Source of the DNA: Lingula anatina
Lineage: Eukaryota > Brachiopoda > Lingulata > Lingulida > Lingulidae
DNA length: 45,221 bases
Assembly: GCF_001039355.2 (NCBI RefSeq)
Contig: NW_019775525.1
Location: 574,014-619,234 of the forward strand
Direction of reading: 5' to 3'
Part shown: positions 29,921-41,568 of the stretch, one piece after another
How positions within the stretch are numbered: position 1 is the stretch's first letter
How the letters are laid out: every line of letters starts with the position of its first letter
Program-made: the position numbers and the translations under genes
The notes under the pieces: generated by a model
What the model was told of the DNA's origin: nothing
What the model saw: the letters and a program-made list of their open reading frames with translations, nothing else
Databases searched by the model: none

Positions 29921-30138
29921 TATTCCGTTATCATGCACAAGAGATTCCTTGTAGAACAGGGCTCTGATTCCTCATCCTTGATTTTGTAACACTTACATCA
30001 CATAATCATGACCTATACGGATATAATGAAGGTCCGACTCTGTCACACGGACTATTCGGCCAGTCGGGTAAAGTTCGCCGTATTTGACGTTACACACACA
30101 AAACATGTATACTTAAGTCTCTAACACAGAAGTTTTCT

Positions 30139-33100
30139 TTAAAACGTGCCAACAGTACCCTGTAGTTTTTTGCGCAGATTACTCGTTATTTCGACCACTG
30201 CAGCCCCTACGCCGCTCCGTCGTAGATTCATCGGAAGAATAACCGTCCAGCGGTTTAGCTTAGGGTCGTAGCGTTCTATGGTGTTAAGGCTCGAACTACC
30301 GTCGTTTCCTCCAACAGCGTACAACATTCCATCCATCACTATGGCGTCGTGGGTACTCCTGGAGAAAAAAAAATAAGAAAACTTAACATCGAAGATGTGA
30401 CATTTACAGACACCAAACAAAAACTCAAGAAAGTCTCACCTAGCACAATGTTCCAGACAGTCTCACCTAACGCAATGTCCCAGCAGTTTTCCCCTACCAA
30501 ACAAAATTTCTACAAACAACACCCACCTTCTTGAATGCATTGGCGCTACTGTCTCCCAAACTCCCCTACGTGGACTGTATCTCTCTACGCTACTCAGCAC
30601 CGTGGACCCGTCATTTCCTCCGCAGACGTAAATCATCCTGTCCAACACAGCAGCTCCGCAGTTGCTACGGCGACTCAACATGTTTGGAATGGTGACCCAA
30701 CGGTTTGTCTGAAGGAGGAAAATAGAAATATCTAGAACTCAGCCTAGCACAATGTGTATCTTGAACTTTTCAACTTTTCAGTCATTTTGGGTGACATCTA
30801 ATGCAGTAAAATAACAGAAACTTTTTTTGTCTCTGAAAACAGATATCTCGAACCAGAACAACAGGTACATATAGTTAGGTCATTCACATAGATACAACTT
30901 CAAAGCTGTTCTCTAGACATTTGAAATACAGAAACCTCTTGCCTGAATAACACTCACATGTGGGTTGTATTTCTCCACACTTGGAAGATGTGAACAGCCA
31001 TCATATCCACCCACTGCATAGATATGATTGTCTGGAACATGAGGACAATTATTATAAAATAATTTTTTTTTTCAAATCAAGTGATTTACTCACTCAAAAC
31101 ATGGAAAATTATAATTTAACATACTTACAAAATATACAGAATCGATGTTTTTCTGCTAGTCATTTACTCATAAAACATGAAATCATGTATCTGGAGAGGT
31201 GAAAACTAACCTTTATTTCTAACATACTCTTTTTTGTAAACCCCCCCCCCCCTCTCCCCTTGTAAGCCTTTTGCAATTCCCCCATTGCAGGTCAAATGAC
31301 CTACAAGATTAACCGATGTTTGTAGCTCCTCCCTGCTCACTGTGTTGCTAGGTTACTCAAGTGATTGGCAAAATGTAGTGTACATGTGCACTTCAAGAGA
31401 GCTCCTCCCATCTCACTGTGTTGCTGGGTTACTCAAGTGATTGGCACAATGCAGTGTACATGTGCACTTCAAGAGAGCTCCTCCCTGCTTAGTGTTGCTG
31501 GGTTACTCAAGTGATTGGCACATTGAGAAAGCAAGCAGAAAAACTGCTGATAGTGCTGGATCACATGAGTTTAGAATTATGGAAGGATTAAAAGAGAGAA
31601 GACAGGAGTACAGCCAAGGGGCTATTTCCACATTTATTTATTGATTAAAACTGTTTTAATATATGAAACAAATTTCAACAAGACCACTTTCTATCTGCAT
31701 ACCTAATACTACGAGCTTCAGATATCTTCTCTTGTATGTCATGGCCGCTATGGACGTCCACTGCTCGGTCAGCGGGTCGTAACGTTCAGCATTGCTCAGG
31801 CAAGAGGCTCCGTCGTACCCACCCACAGCATACACCAGGCTATTCCACTCACACACACCTGTGCAACAAAGAAGATTAACTGTAAGACTGAAAATTTTAC
31901 AGGCTATGACAGGGTTCCCACAGATTAAGATCGATTCATCTGGATCGACCTTACCCCCTGGGGGTTCACCCTAAATTGCTGCCAGCTTCTGTGAGCCGAG
32001 TGAGCACAAAAGTTACGTACCCCCTAAGTAGGTAGGACAGACATTTAAGCTGATTAAGCTGATAGCAATCTAGTGAGACTCCCCAGGGGGATAGATGGAT
32101 CTAAATATCTGTGGGAATGGTCTCTTTGATAGATGCACCATATATACCATTTTCACTTAGATAACTTCTATCAGACCTTGTGCTGTTTGTATAATCAGGT
32201 TTTCAAGACTTGTGATCTTACTAAAAACAAAGGTCTAAATTTTATTCCATTCAGACCATATACTTATATACAATTACCTAAACAGCTTCTCCTGGTCCCC
32301 ATACAACTTATCATAGTCCAGGAGTTTACCAAAGGATTATAGCACTCTGCAGTGCAGAGGTCCATGGCACCATCGTACCCTCCTATGGCGTACAGCATTC
32401 TGTTCACGGACACCACCCCCGCACGCGCCCTCCTACTCAACATGGAGGCCACTATGGTCCAAGTGTCAGTCATCGTGTCGTAGAACTCGACCTCACTGTG
32501 GATCGAAAATAGGCTACCACCACCTTGGAGAAAATGCATCAATATTTGTTACATATGAATAAGAGGAATATGATACATAAATATGTGAACTCTGTTCATC
32601 CATTTTTTTTTTCAGTCTTATTACTAGTATTTTTATTTCTGTATCTCATTATACAAAATAGTGTACTTCAATATTATAGCAATCATTTTCAATTTGTTTA
32701 AGCATACCAAACAAAGGTTATTTAATTCATGCAAATTGCACATCTGTTAGATTCAAAATCCTTTTCATGACTCACCCACAGCTACTAAAACTGGCTTAAG
32801 GTCTTTACTCCGTCTCAGCCTAGTCCTCTGTGTTTGAAGTCCATCTCTGTGGTTTGGCATCAAGTGGTACTTCATGGCCTCCAGTAACAAATCCTTGCAT
32901 TCGCTGTTGGACCGTATAAACTCTTCTGACTCTACGCTGTTCATAAGAAAATCTCTCGACAATAGAGGGAGCTTCACATGACTGAGAAGCTGAAAGTAAA
33001 ATGTGCTGAATAAGGTTTGCAATAACATAAAAGCAAACTTTGAGGCTTTACAAGTCTAGATATAACATCACAGATAGCTAAAATATTATTATCATTTTTA

Positions 33101-35304
33101 TAACAGCTATAACATCAAAATAATCATAATATGTCATGAAGCTTAAATTCAATACTCAGTGATATATCTGACTCTGTGATTATTTGTCTAATTTCAAACA
33201 CCTGTTGAAAGAATCACAATAGAACAATTTCACAAACAATAGAAAAAATTCACAGTGTATAATTTCAATTTAATCTTTAAAAGCTTAATTCTTATTCTCA
33301 GTTCTGGCCACTGTAAATATCCCAATTGTTTATTTATTTATTTATTTTAAATAATAAATTAAAAGAAATTCATTTACCTGACTTATATACGGCCCTCTTG
33401 CATCTAAGTCGTGTTTGACCCACTTGACCACGCTACGGAACACCTGCTCTTCTGACACAATACACAAGTCTTCACTTTTGACAAACTGGAGAATCTGAAG
33501 GATATACAAATAATAATCAGTTCAAATCTGGAGGAAAAAATGCAAATAATCACCAGTACAAAAGGATTACCCTTCAAGCATTAAGCTGAGGTTATCAAAT
33601 TTTAAAAACAATAAAATATAGAGGAAACAAGTTATTTTAATTTATAATCATGCCATTAAAACTTTGAATTTCCAATTTACAAACCACACATATTTTGGCC
33701 ATTTTTTCAAGTTGATCAATCCTTTACTTAACAACAAAATGTTATTTCTGATCCTAGGCAAATTTCTTTTTTTTTTTTAACAAACTGGAGAATCTTGCAG
33801 AAAAAATTTTGTGTTAATGATTATACCATTATATCACATTATTTCAACAATTGCCTTTTTTCTTTAGCAAAAAAAGTATATTATTGCTTCCTTTGGGCAG
33901 AACATTGAATTTTACTTTTCTGTTTTGATTAATTGACTAATTTATAATTTATCATTTTTATTCATCTATTTGTATCAAGCAAACCTCAGTAAATGGCAGA
34001 AGAAGAAACTCCTCCGTCTCGCACACTTCCACAAAGTTATGCAGGGTAAAAGTGTGCGAAAGTGTCAGCAACTCTTCGCATGAATGTGTGTCGGCAAAAT
34101 TCCTAATGCCCAGGACATTGGTTGGATGTAGCTGTTTGATGAGGAATTTGCAGCACGCCTCGCGTACGCTCTGAAGTTGGAGCAGACTGGCAGCTGGCAA
34201 TAAAATCTGAAAATGAAAAAGAGACAGAAGTCACAGAATGAGGCGTTAGATGTTTATACAGCAAAATTTTAGATTTTCTTGTAAATTTTTGCATTTGCAA
34301 AACAGATTATTTCAACTATTGCTTTTTACTTTTAATTAGCAAAATTTTTCCTATTGCTTCCTCAGAGAAGAACATTGAATTTTACTCTTGAATTTTATTT
34401 TCCTGTAAATTTTTGCAATTTATCCCATTTTATCCCTTGATCACCAAAGCAATGTATGTAACATAATTTTCTGTGACCAGCACTTCTGAAGTATTCATGG
34501 GACTGTTCCACATCAACTGGGACAGTCCCATCTATACTTGGGCAATTAATGGGCCCTTTGCAGCTAGATGACTAGATGTTTACTGGACAGCAAGCAAGCT
34601 GAGACAGTCAACAACTAAGTATACCTGTACATTACTTTCTGTGACTGTGATCTCTGAGGTATACATGAATTCGATCAGCAACTCCATGGCGGTGGGGTCC
34701 ACATCATGCAGGCGGACATTTTTGGAATCTTTTTCGACCATGTCATCTGCAAAAAGAACAAATAGAATAAAATTCATTTCAAAATCTTCTTTTTTCTACC
34801 GTATCTTCTGCAAAGGGAATGCAATGTTAAAATAAGTGATAGCCTTACATATTTCAACATCTTCAATTCAAATCTCATATATCATACCAGTGGGTCAGAA
34901 GTCAAGGTCAGAGGGGTCATGAAATATTGTCAATCCCCCTGCCCGACTTTCTACACATCAATTTACCCTTTATTCAAATGAAACCCTCGACATTAAAATT
35001 CCATTGTATTGATCTCTTCAGTCAATTTTTTTTATTCAAATTATTCTATAAACTTACTTGTGAACATGGCATGGAAATATGAACTACAGGAAGCCAAGAC
35101 AATCTTGTGAACATGTAAACTGAGATCGCCAACATCGAGGATGACATCGCACATCTGTTTTGTCCTCTGGAGATGATGCATCATCTGGAACGCCCCCTGG
35201 TGGTGGAGATTTGCAGTGTACTTCAGCGTGGATTCACCAGTTGTCTTGCTGGTTGGGGATTTCAAAGGTGACGGAGGGGTTAACTGAGGGTCCACTTCCA
35301 TCAT
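30139..35304 (-). CDS. BTB-BACK-Kelch protein, KLHL17-like (599 aa, 10 coding exons)
   Basis: Coding exons on the minus strand: 35058-35304, 34625-34746, 33985-34206, 33378-33494, 32776-32989, 32278-32523, 31703-31858, 30958-31031, 30527-30708, 30139-30358. All phases join, giving 599 residues. BTB at about 41-150 ([26 protein letters not shown]), BACK at about 155-260 ([39 protein letters not shown]), then six kelch repeats at about 303-595, each with a GG doublet and Tyr...Trp spacing (for example [36 protein letters not shown]). Such proteins are substrate adaptors of CUL3 ubiquitin ligases. The last two blades ([21 protein letters not shown]) match my memory of vertebrate KLHL17 (actinfilin) best, but KLHL20 and KLHL18 are close. 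The 35304 start is preceded by a TTTAACAG acceptor at 35324, so an upstream non-coding exon exists. Confidence 0.9.
31323..31525. repeat. Tandem repeat, about 2.5 copies of an ~83 bp unit, in a Kelch-gene intron
   Basis: The unit contains AGCTCCTCCC, GTTGCTGGGTTACTCAAGTG, ATTGGCACAATG and GTACATGTGCACTTCAAGAG. Units begin near 31323, 31400 and 31480, with few differences. Confidence 0.75.
31912..32124. mobile_element. GATCGATCC-type palindromic MITE in a Kelch-gene intron
   Basis: GGGTTCCCACAG to CTGTGGGAATGG ends, with internal ACCCCCTGGGGG and ACTCCCCAGGGGG arms. Shares the GATTCATCTGGATCG and GACAGACATTTAAGC words with 13291-13535. Confidence 0.55.
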
Positions 35305-35323
35305 GGTTTATAAATTTTGTGAC

Positions 35324-38300
35324 CTGTTAAATTCAAATTATTAATAAAAATTTTATTGACTCTACTATAATTATTACTTTTATTGAATCAAATGAATATT
35401 TATATATTTTAGCAGCTATCTTCTAACCACCGTGACAGTAAACATCAATTCCCCTTAATTTCCAGTTTTTCTTTCCTTTTCAATTTTTTGTTTTCTTTGG
35501 TGGGGGACTATATAAGAGACTTGAACCCAGATTTTAGGATTTATATTTTTGCCAATTGTGGCAGGTCAAACATTATATTTTACCCTTGTGCCCACCCCGT
35601 AGTAAAAACCTGGACCAGCCCATGTATTGGGAATGTGAGTATTTATATTATGGAGTGCAAACTGGCATCAGTTCCTGGAAATTGGCCCATTATTTTTTTT
35701 TTCAGTCCGTAACATATGCACCTGTTGTATCTTAAGAGAAAAAATATATATATGCCCAAGAGCACTAATGCATTTATTTTTGTTACTCCTTCACTAACAG
35801 AAGTGGAACAGAAAGATTTTTTTCAATGTCAGTGATTAACTGCCACTGGCTGAAAAAAATGCCTGGCAAATTTTTGGATACCTTTCTAGCTGCCACTTAG
35901 TTATTCATTTCATATAATATAAGGTCTATGTATTTTAAGTGATGTATAAAAGTAAAAACCGTGTTGCCAACACTGAAAATCCTACAACAACCATGACTGA
36001 CGCCTTGACTCCATGGCATTACTATAGTAAATATTTTCTCTGCTCTGTTGCTGATACACTCAAGTATAGAATTATTTTTTTACATTGTATGTGTGATCTA
36101 ATTATTATTATTATTATTATTATACACTTCGACTCAAGTATAGAATTCTTTTATTACATATTATGCATGAATTAATTATTAGTCTAATCATCTAGTCTGC
36201 AGAATACAAGCGCTCCTATCTAGCCAGTGCGGAAGATTATTGAAAATAGTTATTAAAGGTTATGTTTGCTAATTTATATGACTTATATACTTTTTTACAA
36301 TAGTTCAAGTGTACGTTCATGCAAATTTCGACTTTTTAACAGAGAGGAGCCGCTAGTTTTGGTTTATCAGGCACGTAGTCGGGGGTTGATCGTGGGGTTC
36401 TTCCGAACCGCCATTTTTGTCGGGAAAAAATGCACTTTTGGGTAATATTTGTCTCCTTTTTCATAAAAAAGAATCCCCCCCCCCCCCCTTGGAAATAGAT
36501 GGCTACGGGGCCGTATATTGTTATTATTATATTGGAATGAGCGCCAGCATTCCGAAACATTACCGGAACGCGAAGAGAGAAGCGCGTTACTGGATACATT
36601 AGCACATACATAACAATCTAGCCGTCGTATCCCAACTGCACCGGAAACTCTCTATTATTATCATTATTATTATTATTATTCACTCCATGCTTCTGTCATT
36701 TTGTGTCTATTTTTGAGAGGTACAGATAACTCAAATGTCTTTTCTTGTTTCCAAGGTACTCATATAATCACCACCTTTTCTGCATTTTATTCAATGCCAA
36801 TGAGAGTCCCATTGTTTCTGCAGAGTTAGAGCGATCTCCCTTGAAGGATACTTTCATTGGGGATTAGCCATAAAATGGGCCATCACAACTGGACAACGAA
36901 CCATCTGCAAATGCATATTCCCACTGATTTAAAGTAATCACAACTATTTGTAGTGTAATTTTAGCTATAAATTTCAGGTAGAGATGCCAGAGAGCATTTT
37001 GGCCATAGACTACTAGTAGTCAATTTTGTTTAGTCTCTATCAGTTATTTTTAGTAGAACCAAGGTGATATCGCTTACAGGTAAATAGCTATCCCAATGGC
37101 AGATCTATGATTTCAATTAAGAAAGGGGGCACCAAAGGTCACCTTCCAATTTTTCTCCCCCCCCCCCCCACCCCCCCAACACACACACACACAAACACAA
37201 CAAAAAATAATATATATATACTAATACTAAGTAATTTAAATATATGGAATACATACGATAATTTGAGCTTTTTTTTTGGGGGGGGGGGGTATTTTATGAT
37301 GGGAATGGGGGGGGGGCACCTGTCATGTACTTATTAGTTTCATTCTCCATATTTGACTGTATCCATGCCTTCTACCGGTACTTGACTTTATCATCTCTTC
37401 CTTCTGGCAGCTACGGGTACGAAAATGTCACAATTAATTTAAAAAAAAAAAAGAAATTAAAGCCATTTATCTTTTTTAAATTCTAGTGATTACTTACATA
37501 CTGCAGCAATTGCATGAGAAAGAACATTAACCTCCTTTTCTGTCATGACTACCATGTTAAATCTTTATAATTGCGGATGTGTCAGTATACACACAAAGAG
37601 AAAGTGTAACGTCGAACACGCAAGTCCATGGTTTAGATATAAAAGACACAGACAAAAAACATGAAACATGTCATCTGAATAAATCCAAGTTATTGCACTC
37701 TTATATGTATTTGTCAGGGGGAATGACAAATTTGTCTGGGGGAGGGGGGGCATTAAAAATTTTAATAGGGAGAATGAATTTCCTCATATCAAAACTTGTA
37801 CTGTAAAAGGGCTGGGGATGCTTTGAATTTTTGAGATCGCTTTAAAAGACTGGGTGGAAGAGTTTCAGGCTGAGAGACCAAATCTCCATCCCCTTGTGAC
37901 CATGGTAAACGTTTTGTTATGCAATTCAAAGCACATTATTGAATTTGACAATCAAGTTAGAGACACGTACACGGTTTAAATTGTTTCCAGAGTCTATAGT
38001 AGCTTAATTAAATCAACACAATTCAACACAGCAAAAACTTTCAGCTACATACTTAGAGGGCAAATGTGTCCTTAACCAGGACAGTAATCAATAGTAGCGA
38101 CCTTTGTTGTTTGTTTGTTTGTTAGGTGACTGGAACTGTATTTGACAGGTCAGGGATTTGCAACAGAGGTGGGAAGTGGTATTTAATTAATTGACATCGT
38201 TGTCACGAACATTTTAAATGAACACGAAATATTTCGACTGTATGCACACCCTGCCTTGCAGATATTCTAAAATTCAGGTAACGCAAGTGTCAGACAGGTT

Positions 38301-38423
38301 AAGTTGTACAGGTCTATTATACAAACATTGAAACAGCTGATTTCTAAAAATAGCACACAGAACGTCATCTTTTTCTCTACAACAAAAATGTTTTCCACAC
38401 CGCGTATGATTTTAATATAGGAC
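35324..38423. other. Large 5' intron of the Kelch gene
   Basis: No second gene recognised on either strand. It contains ATT repeats (36100-36122, 36655-36680), poly-C runs (36474-36488, 37157-37175), a poly-G run (37279-37290) and a possible repeat at 36340-36650 with AGAGAG/CTCTCT ends. Confidence 0.45.
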
Positions 38424-38429
38424 ACTTAC

Positions 38430-38540
38430 CGTGTGTCTATGCAATCCTTTGTTCTTATAATGAGACTCTTTGATAATCCCAAGTATTTGACGGACATAAG
38501 TTGGAAATCTTTGTACACTTTGTCCACGTCTTTCTGCTTA
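38430..38540 (-). other. Probable non-coding first exon of the Kelch gene
   Basis: On the minus strand the sequence ends GACACACG followed by a strong donor GTAAGTGTCC (donor 38424-38429). It would splice over about 3.1 kb to the acceptor before 35323, just ahead of the ATG. The 5' limit is a guess. A + strand start codon lies only about 250 bases away, suggesting a shared promoter. Confidence 0.5.
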
Positions 38541-38786
38541 GTCTTTGTCCGCGCATGCTGGTTTGTTGACAACTTTAGTATATTTTTTACTCAAAAGATG
38601 GCGCTCTAATATTTACATCTGATTTTTGGCATGTGTCGTTTTTACTTATGCACACATTGTAGAATTGTTTATATGGAATATTACATCACTATTATTGGCT
38701 TCGAATATTATAAGCATGCTTTGACTTACTGGCTCATAATTTTGCTTGATTGAAAAATATCTCTGATGGGGTTTGAGAGTAACAAG
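38541..38786. promoter_or_regulatory. Putative bidirectional promoter between the Kelch and SMG8-like genes
   Basis: About 250 bases separate the two divergent transcripts. It contains AAAAGATGGCGC at 38595-38606, a YY1-like motif, and the + strand start codon itself sits in AACAAGATGGCTGCG. No TATA box on either strand close to the inferred starts. Confidence 0.4.
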
Positions 38787-40660
38787 ATGGCTGCGCCCAG
38801 GAAACTTGAAAAATTTTGTTTCCCACAAGATTTACAATATATTGGGTATGGTTTTCTGAATCGATATATCAAAGTTAATTTGTAGCCAGTAACACATGAT
38901 TCAGATCACTATGATTGCATTCGAGGTGTTGACAACTGTGGTTTTCCGGAATCATTTGTAAAATTCTCCCACCCAATGTAAAAGTTAACTGAAGCTAGTC
39001 CAGACTAGACTGCACGTTTTAAATCTGATGCATGCTTAGCACTCAAACTCATGCTTGAGCACACATGTACCAGGTGCTTAAATATGTTCTACTATCACAC
39101 CTGAGGTGCACGTCGTGTGGATTTTTTTTTTTTTTTTTTTTTAGTCAATCGAAGGGTGATCTGGTTGTCTACTGACAGTACTGTCTGTACTGGTTATGCA
39201 TCTATCATAAGTGGGGGAAAAATACTTTAACCATAACAAGTACAGTAGTATGCACAGACAAATGAACAAATAGTTTTTTCTCATTCTTTTTTCGACTTGG
39301 ACCAGTCATATCTAGCAACGTATGGGCTTGCCTTATATAACCGTTCCAAACTGTATGATATGGTGTAGTTCTGGATATATTAATAACTGCTATTTCACAT
39401 CAATTTGCAGTCTTTTTTTTTTTTTTTTTTTTTTCAAAAGAATATGGTCTTTGGTCTGGGTGCTTAGCTATATTAAAAAAGAAGATGGTAAGAATAGAGT
39501 TTTGTTTAATGCAAGTTGGGGTCTTTGGCAGTCAGCAGTTTCAGAACTTTTCCGAGATGTGACTTCATTTCACTCAGAGATTTTATATTCGGAGATGGGA
39601 CTTCAGTTCACACTGTGATTTTGTATTAGTGGGAGATAGGACTTCAGTTGGCACCAAGTTTTTATATTCCAATATGGGACTTCAATTCACACTGCGCCAG
39701 TTCTCCTGTGCTTGGTATTCTTGAGAATACCTGTACTATACTGTTGTTTTTGAAAAGTCACTGATCCCCTAATGAATTTGCAATGGCTAGAATTAAAGTT
39801 GAAATGAATTTGCATTGTTTTTTTTTTTTTTTTTTCCTCCGCATTGCGCTGCACTGTAATGTTTTGTAATGAATTGCATTGTATTTTGATGTATTGCATT
39901 GTATTGTATTATATTGTATTGTACTGAGTAACATTAGATTATATTTTAGTACTACTTTTGCCATTACAGAACTCGAGGACAAGGACATTCTGCCAGCTCT
40001 CAGAAAGTTTGTGTAGTAGCTGTAGTGGGAAAGACGGGTCTCAATGCTCACACAGGGAAAGCTACCCCACTTAATCAAGTGTTTGATAAACAGATATTTC
40101 AGGTAAATTGATAAAAAAGTAGAGCATTTTTATTAATTCAAAATCATTTGATTTTGAGTCAGATTTTTTATCCTTCTTCGTTTTAATAAGAAAGGATGAT
40201 GTCAGAAGTTCACTTCCATTAAGCCAGCCATCTTAAGTACTTTTCAGTTTTTTTTTATTTCATTTTTTTCATAAGGTTAGATATTCAATGGAACACAGTA
40301 AACTCAAATAAGATGGTAAAAACCTCAAAATTTCATTACTTAAAAATTAATTAATAACTTAAAATGCACGAATCTGACATGACCATACTATAGTAGATGA
40401 CAAACTTTTCAAAACTATTGAGAGGCCCATTTTCAAGTTTGGCAAGTTTTTCAAAGTGAAAAATACTGTCAGCAGAGAATCATCTTCAAACTCAATTTTC
40501 CAAGAATGACTGAGTTTTCAAGTTTTTACTGTAGTTATCGACCTTGCTTTGTTTTGGTATTAACTTAGCACTCTGTGCCTCAGAAATAATTTTTTTAACA
40601 TGTTGCTTGTAAATATTCCAGAGTTTAGCACAACAAGACCTGAATATTGATACAGAAATG
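38787..40660 (+). CDS. N-terminal exons of an SMG8-like protein (partial)
   Basis: Exons 38787-38845, 39970-40102 and 40622-40660 join in frame (phases 2, 0) and encode 77 residues starting MAAPRKLEKFCFPQDLQYIG. The segment KVCVVAVVGKTGLN followed by LNQVFDKQIFQ resembles the N-terminal GTPase-like strand and loop of SMG8 (CVVGIFGKTAL...NTVCDRQVF in vertebrates, from memory). SMG8 is a subunit of the SMG1 kinase complex of nonsense-mediated mRNA decay. The exon 3 donor is strong (ATG/GTAAGTA), so the gene must continue, but I found no further exon before 45221. The rest (about 900 residues in the family) would be beyond the window. ID rests on a short match. Confidence 0.5.
39550..39700. repeat. 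Three ~50 bp tandem units in SMG8-like intron 1
   Basis: Repeats built from GGGACTTCAGTTCACACTG and GATTTTATATTCGGAGAT-like words, each diverged by several substitutions. Confidence 0.6.
39842..39935. repeat. TATTG pentanucleotide-type repeat in SMG8-like intron 1
   Basis: GCATTGTATTGTATTATATTGTATTG with degenerate leading units, directly upstream of exon 2. Confidence 0.6.
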
Positions 40661-41019
40661 GTAAGTACTTTCTAATTCACCTTTTTGAAAAAAAAATTTT
40701 ATATGCACGTACCCACCCTCCAATATATAGTGGCAATTTTAACTTCCTTTCTCATTACATTATTTCAAGATTGATGATTATAAGTTACAGCTTGAAAATA
40801 TTTTTCTGGTTTGTCCCAAACTGGATATCAAAAACTTTCATACACTTTGAAAAAAAAATTTTTTTTTTTTATTTCGTGGATCCTGAATAAGATGATAAGT
40901 TATTGCTGACAGTGAGACAAAATAACGTTTTGATCCAATTTGGCGAATGATAACTGTAAGTTGTTATTCTGTCTTGAGGTAAAAGAGTTCAAGAGGAAAT
41001 CAACAAAAGCAGTTTCAGA

Positions 41020-41136
41020 TACATTTTCATCTTTTAATTTTAATTATTGATTTTCTTTCCAAGCTATTGCAAAAATTATGAAAATTTGCACAGCATCCCA
41101 TGATCTGTTTAGCTTGGAAGTCTTGTTGGGCCATAT
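41020..41136 (-). other. Probable 3' UTR exon of the cysteine-rich peptide gene
   Basis: Preceded by a TATATTTCAG acceptor and ending around AATAATTAAAATTAAA, which may act as an ATTAAA-type poly(A) signal. No coding frame is needed here because the stop is in the previous exon. Confidence 0.4.
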
Positions 41137-41568
41137 CTGAAATATACAAATAAAAAAATTAATATTGAAAACAAATCAATTAATACATTTGGACTGAATG
41201 TATGAGGGGAGATGATTGGTTAACTGTTTAAGTGGAAGTCAGTCTAATTACTAGACTAGTATAGTCTTTCTCACTGTGATTTAGATCAGTTTTGGTCTTA
41301 AAAACTGAATTGGTACAATTAAAGAGCATTTCACCCCACCTCCATCCCCCAATTTTTTTAGTGCACTCTTTTGACAGTATCCCTTTGTTGATTAGTTTTT
41401 AAAAATCCCTCATGAACTATACAAATCACATCCATGGTGGTATTAAATATTAAAAGCTTAAGATCCAGACTTAAATAGTTAATGGTTGGAAACGAGGATA
41501 AAAAAGAAGAACAAGATTTAGTTTATGACTTATGGAGGTGTGATGCAGGTGAAAACTCACCAGAGTGT

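Larger units (their letters stand above)
27560..30138. other. Intergenic DNA between the DUF268 and Kelch genes
   Basis: No gene recognised. It holds the nested MITEs at 28319-28698 and the C-rich tract at 29660-29920. A minus-strand AATAAA (TTTATT near 29386) could end the Kelch transcript after a 3' UTR of about 750 bases. A + strand frame at 28055-28384 has no family features. Confidence 0.4.
38846..39969. other. Intron 1 of the SMG8-like gene
   Basis: Contains poly-T runs at 39122 and 39413, two tandem repeat blocks listed separately, and no coding signal. Confidence 0.5.

Noticed and set aside
29668-29967. Proline-rich + strand open frame and glycine-rich minus-strand frames
   Set aside because: They are a direct reading of the C-rich minisatellite, with no start context, splice signals or domain.
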